From: an uncultured Eubacteriales bacterium
GTDB taxonomy: Bacteria > Bacillota > Clostridia > Oscillospirales > CAG-382
Assembly: GCA_934444485.1 (NCBI GenBank)
Contig: CAKSCN010000011.1
Span: forward strand, 1-28,580
Length of the DNA stretch: 28,580 nt
Reading direction: 5' to 3'
The position numbers were made by a program, and so were the translations under genes. Shown here piece by piece: positions 14,396 through 22,194 of the stretch; the first letter of the stretch is position 1, and every line of letters starts with the position of its first letter. The notes under the pieces are model-generated. The model was not told the origin of the DNA, searched no databases, and worked only from the letters and a program-made list of their open reading frames with translations.

Positions 14396-15826
14396 TTACG
14401 GAATCATGGAGAGGAACTTTATGCGGTAGTATTCCTCAAGGGAGTGCTTCGACTTATCACAGCCGATACCCGACTGCTTTGCGCCGGCGTGGGGAGAAAA
14501 CTCCGAGCCGATGCCGCCGTTTACGAAAAATTCGCCTGCGGTGACGCCCTCGAAGTAATCGCTCATTTCCTTTGTGTTGTGTCCGAAGAAGTAAGCCGAG
14601 AGACCGAAGATTGTGTCGTTGGACTTTTCAATCGCCTCTTCGAGAGTCGAGAACGGTTGAATGGGGATAATCGGTCCGAAGATTTCCTCTTTAGACACAC
14701 GCATGGAGTCGTTGACGTCACGGAGAAGCGCCGGGGTCATATAGCTTCCGACCTTGAATTCCTCCGGAACCGTACCGCCCTTGACGAGAGTCGCACCGCC
14801 GCCAACGGCGTCGTCGATGAGAGAAAGCATTCTGTCTCTTGCTTCCTTGTTGATAAGCGGACCCATGACATATCCCTCGTCCTTGTACTTGCCGAGAATA
14901 ACACGGTCAAGCTCAGCCGAGATTTTTTCGCACATGGTCTCGTATATGCTCTCGTGGATGTATATTCTGTTGTAGTTTACACAAGTCTGACCGGCAAAGC
15001 CGACCTTTTTCGCAACGATATTCGCCGCAGTTGCGTCAAGATCCGCATCGGGCATAACGACTACCGGTGCGTTGCCGCCGAGTTCAAGCGAATATCTCTT
15101 GAGAGACGTCGTGCTCTGCTCCATGAGCTTGAGTCCCGTTTCGTAAGAACCGATAAGCGAGATGAGAGAGGGGATTTTGCTCTCGTTGAGAGTCTTTGCG
15201 ACCTCGCCCGAAGGACCTGCGACTATGTTGAGTACACCCTTCGGAAAACCTATCTTCTCCGCAATAACGCCGAGGCAGAGAGTCGCAAGAGGTGTCTCGC
15301 TCGACGGCTTTATCACGCAGGTACAACCAGAGGCAATTGCCGGTACAAGCTTGATGCTTGCGTTTCCGAGAGGATAGTTCCATGCAAGATGACCGACGGT
15401 CACGCCGACAGGCTGCTTTGTGACGATCTGATAGTTGGTCTTCTCGCCGACCTTAAGCGGCGGCATTACCTCGCCCTCGATTCTCTTCGCCTGCTCCGCA
15501 TAGTAGGAAAGGCTTGTGAGAAGCCAATCGACGTCTCCGCACGCCGCAGGGTACGGACGTCCCGACTCGAACGAAACAAGGTCAATAAGCCTGTCTCTCT
15601 CTGCGGTACACGCCGCCTTGAATTTGTAAAGCCACTCCGCACGCTCGTTTACCGAGGTCTTCGACCATGTTTTGAACGCCTCTTTTGCGGCTTCGAGAGC
15701 CTCTTTTGTCTGCTCCGCCGTAGCACAGCCGACAGTGCCTACGATTTCGTCGGTCGCCGGATTGTAAACGTCAAGCTTTTTGCCGAGACCGTCTACCGTT
15801 TTTCCGTTTATATACTGCTTGTACAT
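14396..15826 (-). CDS. NAD(P)-dependent aldehyde dehydrogenase
   Basis: This is a full-length (476-residue) aldehyde dehydrogenase superfamily member. It shows the cofactor-binding GHLAWNYPLGNASIKLVPAI and KPSSETPL, the general-base glutamate in LELGGNAPVVV, the catalytic cysteine in GFAGQTCVNYNRIYIH and the C-terminal EIFGPIIPI. It converts an aldehyde to the acid. In this operon the likely substrates are lactaldehyde, glycolaldehyde or glyceraldehyde produced by either aldolase, and the adjacent glycerate kinase favours glyceraldehyde to glycerate. ATG at 15826 is preferred to an upstream GTG because GAGGAGG lies just before it. The ribosome site overlaps the end of the enolase-like gene. 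Confidence 0.94.
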   Translation of the reverse strand: MYKQYINGKTVDGLGKKLDVYNPATDEIVGTVGCATAEQTKEALEAAKEAFKTWSKTSVNERAEWLYKFKAACTAERDRLIDLVSFESGRPYPAACGDVDWLLTSLSYYAEQAKRIEGEVMPPLKVGEKTNYQIVTKQPVGVTVGHLAWNYPLGNASIKLVPAIASGCTCVIKPSSETPLATLCLGVIAEKIGFPKGVLNIVAGPSGEVAKTLNESKIPSLISLIGSYETGLKLMEQSTTSLKRYSLELGGNAPVVVMPDADLDATAANIVAKKVGFAGQTCVNYNRIYIHESIYETMCEKISAELDRVILGKYKDEGYVMGPLINKEARDRMLSLIDDAVGGGATLVKGGTVPEEFKVGSYMTPALLRDVNDSMRVSKEEIFGPIIPIQPFSTLEEAIEKSNDTIFGLSAYFFGHNTKEMSDYFEGVTAGEFFVNGGIGSEFSPHAGAKQSGIGCDKSKHSLEEYYRIKFLSMIP

Positions 15827-15837
15827 ACAGTTCCTCC

Positions 15838-17139
15838 TCACTTCGCTTTCTTTGCTCTTGCGATGTTCTTCTCGCCCTTAAGTCCGGCTGCGCCTATAAA
15901 CTTCGCCGCAGAACCAAGCTCCGCCTCTATTTCGAGGAAGCGGTTTCCTCTGTCGCCTATTGCGCTTTCGCGGATTGAGCCTGCGTTTATGCCGACTGCG
16001 TAATCCGCTATCGACGCACCCTCGCCTCTGCTGTCGGAGGGCATAACGGCGTAACCGAACTTGTAAGCGTACTCTATCATTTCGAGAGCTTCGGAAATAG
16101 TGCCGACCTGGTTTACCTTCAAAAGAACGGTGTTCGCCGCACCCTTTAAGATGCCGTAAGCGACACGCTCGGGATTTGTGGTGAAGAGATCGTCGCCGAC
16201 TATCTGTATCCCGCACTCTTTTGTGAGAGCGGCGGTGGTTTCGTAGTCGTCCTCGTTAAAGGGATCTTCGATTATCACGAAGGGATAGTCGTTTATAATG
16301 CGCATATAGAAGCTGTAAAGCTCGTCCTTCGTTTTGGGTGTGTTGTTGAACAGACCGTAGTACTTTCCGTCTGCCTTGTTGTGATAGGTATCGGTCGCAA
16401 CGTCCATCTGGAAGCCCATTTTTCCCTCGCAACCGGCTTCTTCGATGGTTTTAAGCATATCCTCCCAGATTTCACGGTCGTCGTGATAGACTCCCGCCGG
16501 GACGGAGATAAAATCTCTGATATTGGGCAGTCCTCCGAAGAGCTTCTTCATCTTCTGCGACCACCTTGTGTGAACCTCCCAGCACGCATACGAAGCGTCC
16601 GAGAAAGTGTCGAAGCCGTAAGCCATAACCGACATCGTGGGCTTGCCGCCGGGAGTCGTGATACCGCCGCCGTAGCGTTCGTCGCCTGCCACCATCGCAA
16701 CGCCCGGAACGGGAAGATACATTGCGCCGGCTCCGCCTATGTGACGGTAAAGCGGTATGCCGAGAGACGCCGCGCCTGCCTTGAGAACAGCCGCACTTGT
16801 CGCCGCAACGGCGTTTCCTCCGAGCTTTTCCTTTGCGTCGGGGCAGATTGCAAGAATCGCTCTGTCAACCTCCGCCTGATTTGCGCTGTCCATGCCGATA
16901 ATCGCCGGCGCTATTACCTCTGCGACTCTTGCCGCCGCTTTGGTGACTCCCTTGCCGCCGAACCTTGCGCCGCCGTCAAAAGTGAAATCGACCTCGTGCG
17001 TTCCTATCGATATTCCCGAGGTACACATCGCTCTGCCGACCGCACCGTTTTCGGTCGTAACGACTACCTCCACGCCGGGCTTTCCTCTGTTGGTGTAGAC
17101 CTGACGTCCCGTTACGGATTTTATAAGTGTTCCGTTCAT
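15838..17139 (-). CDS. Enolase paralogue with altered active site
   Basis: The 433 residues align along the whole length of enolase (RGKPGVEVVV, FGGKGVTKA, MDVATDTYH, IEDPFNEDD, GDDLFTTN, KVNQVGTISEAL). The metal-binding acids D246, E291 and D316/D317 and the catalytic lysine K341 are kept. Other key positions differ by eye alignment with B. subtilis enolase: the NGG.HA histidine loop reads AGDERYGGG, the QEF glutamate reads PTM, the GDEGG glutamate region reads SVPAGVYHDD, and SHRSGE reads SDSRGEG. It is therefore probably not the housekeeping 2-phosphoglycerate enolase but a related lyase or dehydratase on a similar acid. It follows glycerate kinase by 3 bp, with AGGAGA as its ribosome site. 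Confidence 0.85.
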   Translation of the reverse strand: MNGTLIKSVTGRQVYTNRGKPGVEVVVTTENGAVGRAMCTSGISIGTHEVDFTFDGGARFGGKGVTKAAARVAEVIAPAIIGMDSANQAEVDRAILAICPDAKEKLGGNAVAATSAAVLKAGAASLGIPLYRHIGGAGAMYLPVPGVAMVAGDERYGGGITTPGGKPTMSVMAYGFDTFSDASYACWEVHTRWSQKMKKLFGGLPNIRDFISVPAGVYHDDREIWEDMLKTIEEAGCEGKMGFQMDVATDTYHNKADGKYYGLFNNTPKTKDELYSFYMRIINDYPFVIIEDPFNEDDYETTAALTKECGIQIVGDDLFTTNPERVAYGILKGAANTVLLKVNQVGTISEALEMIEYAYKFGYAVMPSDSRGEGASIADYAVGINAGSIRESAIGDRGNRFLEIEAELGSAAKFIGAAGLKGEKNIARAKKAK

Positions 17140-17142
17140 TTA

Positions 17143-18606
17143 TCATTCTCCTATGTAAATTATTCTTAAGTCAAGTGCGGAAACGCCCGATACTGCGTCA
17201 ACTCCGCTTCCGAGTCTCCAGAGAGGCTCGCTCGTGCCGTGCGTTTTGAGTGCGTTCTTGAGGTCAAGTCCCATGCGTGCGGCGTCTTTCACGGTGTATC
17301 CGTCAACAACCGCTCCGGCAAGGCAATTCGGCGCACCGTCAAGCCTAAAGCCGCCCGGACCGTCTGTGCCGTCGGTATCGACCGCACCTATAACGACTCT
17401 GTCGCTGCCGTCGATTTTCAGTGCCGCACTGAGACAATACTCCTGATTGCGCCCTCCGACGCCGCTCTCTTTTCCGACGGTGACAACATTCTCGCCCGAC
17501 GACATGAGAATAACCGGAGCGGAAAACGGCTCGCCGAGTCTTTCACAGCAGAGAGCGATATTTCCCGCAACGGCACCTGCCGCACTTGCCTCGGTTTCGG
17601 TGTACTCGGACAGCATGACGCATCGTATTCCCATCTCCGCCGCCTTTCTTCTCACGGTCGGATAAACCGTTGCGTCCTTGAAAATGAGACCGAAGAAGCG
17701 CTGACCGAGACTTTCGTATTCTTCGACCGTCATGTTCTCGGTTTCGGGGTTTCCGGCAAGAAGATGCTTCTTTATCGGTTCCGGAGTTTCCTCCCATGCG
17801 TCGTAACGCTTAATTATGTCTATGCAGTCGGCGTAGGTCGAAGCGGTTGCGACGGTCGGGAAAAACGTGTTGTGACGAAGCATCTCGAAGTACGGCACAC
17901 GAAGCACCGGAGTGTTCATCTTAGACGGGTCGGCAGTGACGGTGTTGATGACAGTCGCTTTTGCAAGAAGCCTTGCTATTCTGCCGCCCTTGAAGCGGTC
18001 TATGTGCGTTCTTATCGGGTTGAGGTCGCTTGTCGGCACGCCCTTTTCGATCTGCATCATGTGCGTAAACGCCGATATATCGTCAATCGTGATATCCCCT
18101 GCCGGGTACGTAAACAGCGAACCGCAGCCGCTTCCGAACACTGTGAACACGAGGTCACGCTCGGTGACGTTTCCCAAAAGCGCCTCGATTTTACGACAGC
18201 CCTCAACGCAGCATTCGTCGGGCATCGGGTGTCCTGCGAGGGTGACGCCTATCTTTTTGCAGATTATCTCTTCACCGTGCTTTCCGATGACATGACCTCC
18301 CGTGAGGACATCTCCCAGAACCTCTTCAAAGGCGAGAGCCGCTCTCTGCACTCCCTTTGCCGCGCCGATGACAAGAACCCTGTCGTAATTTGCAAGGTCA
18401 AGTGTGACAGAACCTGAGTGCGGATCGTCACGCATCTCGAAGCCGTCGTTGTTTATGTAAATTTTTCCGTCTTCGACCCTTATAAACTTCTTTACACGGA
18501 AATACGGGTCAAGAGAGTCAAGTCCCGCATCAAGAAGCTTTGTTACAATCTCGCGTCCTCTTATGTTTCCGTGCGAGGTGAGCATATCCGTATTCTTTAT
18601 TCTCAT
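17143..18606 (-). CDS. Glycerate kinase, MOFRL type (probably 2-phosphorylating)
   Basis: The 487-residue protein matches the GLYCTK/MOFRL (DUF4147) glycerate kinases, which usually form 2-phosphoglycerate from glycerate and ATP. Seen are the N-terminal VLVIGAAKGVQRAALAFEEV with the lysine typical of the family, GHPMPDE, FGSGCGSLFTYP near residue 170, and the C-terminal MOFRL domain with VGGRNQEYCLSAAL and GAVDTDGTDGPGGFRLDG. ATG at 18606 comes one base after the aldo/keto reductase stop (TGATATG) and has no strong ribosome site, so translation is probably coupled. It sits directly before the enolase paralogue, suggesting glycerate made by the aldehyde dehydrogenase enters lower glycolysis here. 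A tartronate-related role is an alternative. Confidence 0.9.
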   Translation of the reverse strand: MRIKNTDMLTSHGNIRGREIVTKLLDAGLDSLDPYFRVKKFIRVEDGKIYINNDGFEMRDDPHSGSVTLDLANYDRVLVIGAAKGVQRAALAFEEVLGDVLTGGHVIGKHGEEIICKKIGVTLAGHPMPDECCVEGCRKIEALLGNVTERDLVFTVFGSGCGSLFTYPAGDITIDDISAFTHMMQIEKGVPTSDLNPIRTHIDRFKGGRIARLLAKATVINTVTADPSKMNTPVLRVPYFEMLRHNTFFPTVATASTYADCIDIIKRYDAWEETPEPIKKHLLAGNPETENMTVEEYESLGQRFFGLIFKDATVYPTVRRKAAEMGIRCVMLSEYTETEASAAGAVAGNIALCCERLGEPFSAPVILMSSGENVVTVGKESGVGGRNQEYCLSAALKIDGSDRVVIGAVDTDGTDGPGGFRLDGAPNCLAGAVVDGYTVKDAARMGLDLKNALKTHGTSEPLWRLGSGVDAVSGVSALDLRIIYIGE

Positions 18607-18607
18607 A

Positions 18608-19456
18608 TCAGAAAAGTATGTTGTCGGGATCGGGAAGCTCTCCGCCGAAGCCCTCAAGTTTTGAGATGACGTTCATATCCTCCGCCGAGATTTCAAAGTC
18701 GAATATCTCGGTGTTTGCCTTTATTCTCATGGGGTTTGCCGACTTCGGAAGAGACACGAAGCCGTTTTGCAGACACCATCTGAGGCAGAGCTGACCGACG
18801 GTCTTTCCGTACTTTTCGGCAAGCTTCTTCATAACCTCGGAGGCAAAGATTCTACCCGTGCCGAAAGGACTGTACGCTTCGACCGCTATATCGTTTTTGC
18901 GGCAGTAACCGACGGCTTCGGTCTGAGTTATTCCGGGGCAGAGCTTGAGCTGGTTTACCATAGGCTTCACGGTCGCCGTCTCCATAAGAGCCTCGATGTG
19001 GTGCGGCATGAAGTTGCTCACGCCTATGGCACGTATCTTTCCATTGCCGTACAGCTCCTCGAAAGCACGCCACGTTTCCCGCATCGCTTTTTTCCACATA
19101 AATCTGTACTGAACGGGGTTCGGCCAGTGCATGAGGTAGAGGTCGAGATAATCGAGTCCGAGTCTTTCGAGAGTACCCTCAAATGCGGCAAGGGTTGACT
19201 TATATCCGTGGTCGGCGTTGCGGAGCTTGCTTGTCACGAAGATCTCTTTTCTGTCGAGACCGCTTGTGTTCACTCCCTCTCCGACTCCCTTTTCATTGCC
19301 GTAAGCGGCGGCGGTGTCGATGAGTCTGTAACCGTGGGAGAGTGCGGAAAGCACGGAAAGCGTTGCCGCCTCGTCCTTAGACTGCCATGTGCCGAGTCCC
19401 ATGCACGGGATTTCGACGCCGTTGTATAGCTTGAATGTATCCTTTATGCTGTTCAT
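18608..19456 (-). CDS. Aldo/keto reductase
   Basis: The protein is a 282-residue AKR-superfamily TIM barrel that reduces aldehydes or ketoses, or oxidises the alcohols, with NAD(P)H. The catalytic tetrad is visible as D and Y in LIDTAAAYGNEKGVG, K in EIFVTSKL and H in DLYLMHWPNP. The C-terminal cofactor-binding segment SLPKSANPMRIKANTEIFDF is typical of the 2,5-diketogluconate reductase-like branch. ATG at 19456 is chosen because GGAGG lies seven bases upstream; a frame start 18 bases earlier would overlap that site. Possible roles are reduction of lactaldehyde or glyceraldehyde as an electron sink, or of a uronate. Confidence 0.93.
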   Translation of the reverse strand: MNSIKDTFKLYNGVEIPCMGLGTWQSKDEAATLSVLSALSHGYRLIDTAAAYGNEKGVGEGVNTSGLDRKEIFVTSKLRNADHGYKSTLAAFEGTLERLGLDYLDLYLMHWPNPVQYRFMWKKAMRETWRAFEELYGNGKIRAIGVSNFMPHHIEALMETATVKPMVNQLKLCPGITQTEAVGYCRKNDIAVEAYSPFGTGRIFASEVMKKLAEKYGKTVGQLCLRWCLQNGFVSLPKSANPMRIKANTEIFDFEISAEDMNVISKLEGFGGELPDPDNILF

Positions 19457-19473
19457 TGTTTCCTCCGTTTGCA

Positions 19474-20253
19474 TTACAGGCAGGTATAGCCGCCGTCAAT
19501 CGGTATGCACGTTCCCGTGGTGAAGGACGAATACTCACTTGCGTAGTAGAGTACGATTCCCACCATTTCTTCGGGGAGTGCGACTCTGTCCATCGGCGTG
19601 CCGCCTATCCATTTTTTGACTGCTGGGTCGTTCGGCGTGTCGAGTCTCTTTGCCGTGAGCGGCGTTCTCGTAAAGCCGGGGCAGACTGCGTTGACACGAA
19701 CTCCCTTTTGCGCCCACTCGTTGGCAAGGCATTTTGTGAGCATGATAACTCCTGCCTTTGAGCTGTTGTAGGCGCACTGCTGCTGCGGAAGCGGATTTAC
19801 CACAAGCCCCGACATCGAAGCTATGTTGACGATGTTTCCGCCGCCGTTCTCTATCATTGACGCACCGACCTCGCGGCACATAAGGAAAGTGCCTGTGAGA
19901 TTTACGCCGAGTATTCTCTGCCAAACCTCGAGAGGCATTTTCTCTGCCGGCGCAAGCTTATTTATGCCGGCGTTGTTTACGAGGACGTCAATGCGGGAAA
20001 ACTTATTGAGGACGGTTTTCACCGTGTTCTTTACTGACGCCTCGTCGGAGACGTCCGTGTGAATGCAGAAGCACTCCGCCCCTTCTTCCTTTACCGCTTT
20101 CTCGGCGTTCGGGAACTCTTCGTCGGCAAGACCTGCGATTATTATGTTTGCGCCGCAGCGTGCGAAGCCTTTCGCTATCGCAAGACCGATACCCCTCTCG
20201 GCACCGGTTATCATTACGTTCTTTCCCTCAAAATCAAAGCTCATTTTCGACAT
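19474..20253 (-). CDS. Short-chain dehydrogenase/reductase (SDR)
   Basis: This is a classical SDR of 259 residues. It has the cofactor motif TGAERGIGLAIAKG, the structural NNAG, the catalytic serine in NIASMSG, the YNSSK active-site tyrosine and lysine, and NAVCPGFTRTPL. It ends with the usual TGTCIPIDGGYTCL. Relatives include sugar-alcohol, gluconate-5 and 2-keto-3-deoxy-L-fuconate dehydrogenases. In this operon it probably oxidises or reduces a sugar or sugar acid ahead of the KDPG-aldolase-like enzyme encoded 17 bp upstream. Ribosome binding at the ATG at 20253 rests on a modest GGCGGTGA; a second ATG three codons downstream is possible. Confidence 0.93.
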   Translation of the reverse strand: MSKMSFDFEGKNVMITGAERGIGLAIAKGFARCGANIIIAGLADEEFPNAEKAVKEEGAECFCIHTDVSDEASVKNTVKTVLNKFSRIDVLVNNAGINKLAPAEKMPLEVWQRILGVNLTGTFLMCREVGASMIENGGGNIVNIASMSGLVVNPLPQQQCAYNSSKAGVIMLTKCLANEWAQKGVRVNAVCPGFTRTPLTAKRLDTPNDPAVKKWIGGTPMDRVALPEEMVGIVLYYASEYSSFTTGTCIPIDGGYTCL

Positions 20254-20270
20254 AAAATCACCGCCCGATG

Positions 20271-20930
20271 TTATCTCTTGGACGCACGAAGGTCAAGGAC
20301 GTCCTTTATTGTTCTGCGTGTGTTCTCGACGATGAGGTCATAGTTCTTGTCGTTGACTGCGCCGCCCTCGGCAAACATCCAGTCGCCGCCGGAAGCGAGA
20401 ACGTAGTCTATGCCTGCGAACGGGAGGAAGTTTTTGCCGTTGAGACCGCCGGTTACGACCCACTCAACCTTGCCGAAAGGTCCGCCGTGGTACTGAGCGA
20501 GAGTGTCCGCACCGCCCATCTGATAAACGGGGAAGAACTTGAGGATGTTGATTCCGCAGTTGAGAGCCATGGAGATATCGCTTGCGGTAACACAACCGGG
20601 GAGAATGGGCATATTCTTCTTCTGTGCAAACTCCACCACCTCGGGAACGAAGCCGGGAGCAACGAAAAACTTTGCGCCTGCCTCTATCGCCTCCTCGGCG
20701 TCTCTTATCGAAATGACCGAGCCTGCGCCGACTATTACCTCGGGTGCGTTCTTTGCAATGCTTCTGATTCTCGCAAGGGAGTCGTCGTCACGGTGAAGAA
20801 GAACCTCGCACACGGGAAGTCCGCCCTCTGCAAGTGCGTGAGCGGCGTCTGCGGCAAAGCCGAGCTCGGGAGCTACCATTATGGGGCATATGCCCGTCGT
20901 CTTAAGAATACCGTACATTGTCTTTTCCAT
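20271..20930 (-). CDS. KDPG/KHG-family class I aldolase-like protein
   Basis: The 219 residues match the Eda family, Schiff-base aldolases that split 2-keto-3-deoxy acids to pyruvate and an aldehyde. The lysine of LKFFP (K131) is the Schiff-base residue. Also typical are GAGSVISIRDAEEAIEAGAKFFVAPGF-type residues 68-94, PGCVTASDI and VVTGGLNGKN. The catalytic glutamate is present in CEVLLHRD (E42), but the phosphate-side arginine of E. coli Eda (EVTLRT) is replaced by histidine with arginine one residue later. This may mean a different or unphosphorylated substrate. ATG at 20930 follows AAAGGAGA. It is the second gene of the operon. Confidence 0.9.
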   Translation of the reverse strand: MEKTMYGILKTTGICPIMVAPELGFAADAAHALAEGGLPVCEVLLHRDDDSLARIRSIAKNAPEVIVGAGSVISIRDAEEAIEAGAKFFVAPGFVPEVVEFAQKKNMPILPGCVTASDISMALNCGINILKFFPVYQMGGADTLAQYHGGPFGKVEWVVTGGLNGKNFLPFAGIDYVLASGGDWMFAEGGAVNDKNYDLIVENTRRTIKDVLDLRASKR

Positions 20931-20967
20931 TTTAAAAATCTCCTTTTATATTATGTAATATATTGTT

Positions 20968-22023
20968 TCAGTCTTCTATCTCCACGGGTATGCCGGTCTT
21001 TGCGGAAAGCTCTCTGTAGCTCTTTGCCATAGCGTCTGTTATCTCTATTTCGCCCGTCGCAAGAGCCTTATCACGTCTTGTCCACTCCATCTCGCCCGGG
21101 AGGAAGATCTTTTCGGCACCCTTGGCAAGAGGCCCGGACTCTAACTCCTTCGCCATCTTTCCGATTCTTGCCGTGAAGGTCTCCATGGGCATCATCTTCG
21201 ACACGTCTATTGCGATAAAAGCGTGACCGGCGTTGTTGGGGGCAGACATATCGAGGTTCCAGCTTGTCACCTCGCTCAGTATTCCCGCACCCGTCATGAC
21301 TGCGGCAAGTATCTCGACGAGAACCGCAAAGCCGTAACCCTTGTGCGCCGCCATGGGCTGAAGACTTGCGTTTGCCGGGAACTTCGATGCGTCCGAGGTA
21401 GGAAGTCCCTCTTCATCGACAAGCCATGTATCGGGAATGGGTGCGCCCTTTTCCTTTGCGGCAATGACCTTGAGTGCGGCGACGTTTGAGAGAGCTATGT
21501 CAAGGAACACGCTCTTTCCGTTTCCGAGAGGTGCGGCAAACGAGAAGGGGTTCGTTCCTATCGCTTTCGCTCTGCCGTTGGGGACGGCTATAACGGGGTC
21601 GGCGTTACTCATTGCAAGACCGATAAGTCCCTCACGTGCGGCAATATTTGAGTAGTAGCCGGCAGCACCGAAGTGGCAGCTGTTCTTAACGCCGACGTAT
21701 GCTACTCCGACCTCTTTCGCTTTCTTTACGGCAAGGTTCATCGCCATGCACGCCGATACCATTCCGACTGCACGGTTTCCGTTTATAACGGCGAACGCCG
21801 GACCCTCGCATTCAACGGTCGGCACAGCCTTGGCGTCGAGTCCTCCGGCACGCATTTTTTCTATGTAGGCGGCGAGGTTCTTCGTGCCGTGGGTCATAAC
21901 TCCGAAGGTGTCGGTCGTTATGAGGGTGTCTGCGACGGTTTCGGCGTCCGCTTCGCTCACTCCGGCGTCAAGAAGCGCCTTTACGGCAAAGGTGCGCAGG
22001 TTTTCAAGCTTTATCTTTGACAT
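20968..22023 (-). CDS. Malate/L-lactate dehydrogenase family (Ldh2) oxidoreductase
   Basis: This 351-residue protein belongs to the Ldh2/YbiC/AllD family of NAD(P)-dependent 2-hydroxyacid dehydrogenases, whose fold differs from ordinary Rossmann lactate dehydrogenase. Family segments are TFGVMTHGTKNL (usually SHG followed by an arginine, here THG and lysine), KNSCHFGAAGYYSNIAA, and AIGTNPFSFAAP followed by HKGYGFAVLVEILAAVMTG. Members oxidise lactate, malate, ureidoglycolate or 2,3-diketogulonate-type substrates. As first gene of the ten-gene operon it may make or use the lactate or the sugar 2-keto acid. ATG at 22023 has AAAGGATGA. The arginine-to-lysine change could reflect a different substrate. 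Confidence 0.9.
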   Translation of the reverse strand: MSKIKLENLRTFAVKALLDAGVSEADAETVADTLITTDTFGVMTHGTKNLAAYIEKMRAGGLDAKAVPTVECEGPAFAVINGNRAVGMVSACMAMNLAVKKAKEVGVAYVGVKNSCHFGAAGYYSNIAAREGLIGLAMSNADPVIAVPNGRAKAIGTNPFSFAAPLGNGKSVFLDIALSNVAALKVIAAKEKGAPIPDTWLVDEEGLPTSDASKFPANASLQPMAAHKGYGFAVLVEILAAVMTGAGILSEVTSWNLDMSAPNNAGHAFIAIDVSKMMPMETFTARIGKMAKELESGPLAKGAEKIFLPGEMEWTRRDKALATGEIEITDAMAKSYRELSAKTGIPVEIED

Positions 22024-22042
22024 TTGAAGTCATCCTTTCTCT

Positions 22043-22077
22043 TTTACGAGTGTAATCTCTTTACGCATACAGTTTAC
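22043..22077. promoter_or_regulatory. Cluster of TTTAC half-sites, possible regulator binding region
   Basis: TTTAC occurs at 22043-22047, 22060-22064 and 22073-22077, with an inverted GTAA at 22052-22055, between the divergent AraC gene and the ten-gene operon. Direct repeats are usual for AraC-type operators. The motif is short, and no convincing -35/-10 pair for the leftward operon is visible. Confidence 0.3.
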
Positions 22078-22142
22078 ATTCAATTGTTGCGGAAAACCAT
22101 AAATTTTTTTGCTTTTTGAATGGAATTTTCTGCTGCCGAGAC

Positions 22143-22171
22143 TTGACAATAGGTAATGTCTTATGTATAAT
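22143..22171 (+). promoter_or_regulatory. Promoter of the AraC-mutarotase genes
   Basis: TTGACA at 22143-22148 and TATAAT at 22166-22171 are 17 bases apart, a perfect consensus, 24 bp before the AraC start codon. Confidence 0.9.
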
Positions 22172-22194
22172 TACAATAGGGTGAGGTGAAACAA

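Noticed and set aside
13430..16003. 857-codon plus-strand open frame
   Set aside because: It lies antisense to the PfkB kinase and aldehyde dehydrogenase genes, which carry full family motifs. Its translation shows no recognisable domain, and long antisense frames are common with this codon usage.
15838..17139. Housekeeping enolase
   Set aside because: Several residues essential in true enolases are replaced, and it is embedded in a catabolic operon rather than with glycolytic genes.
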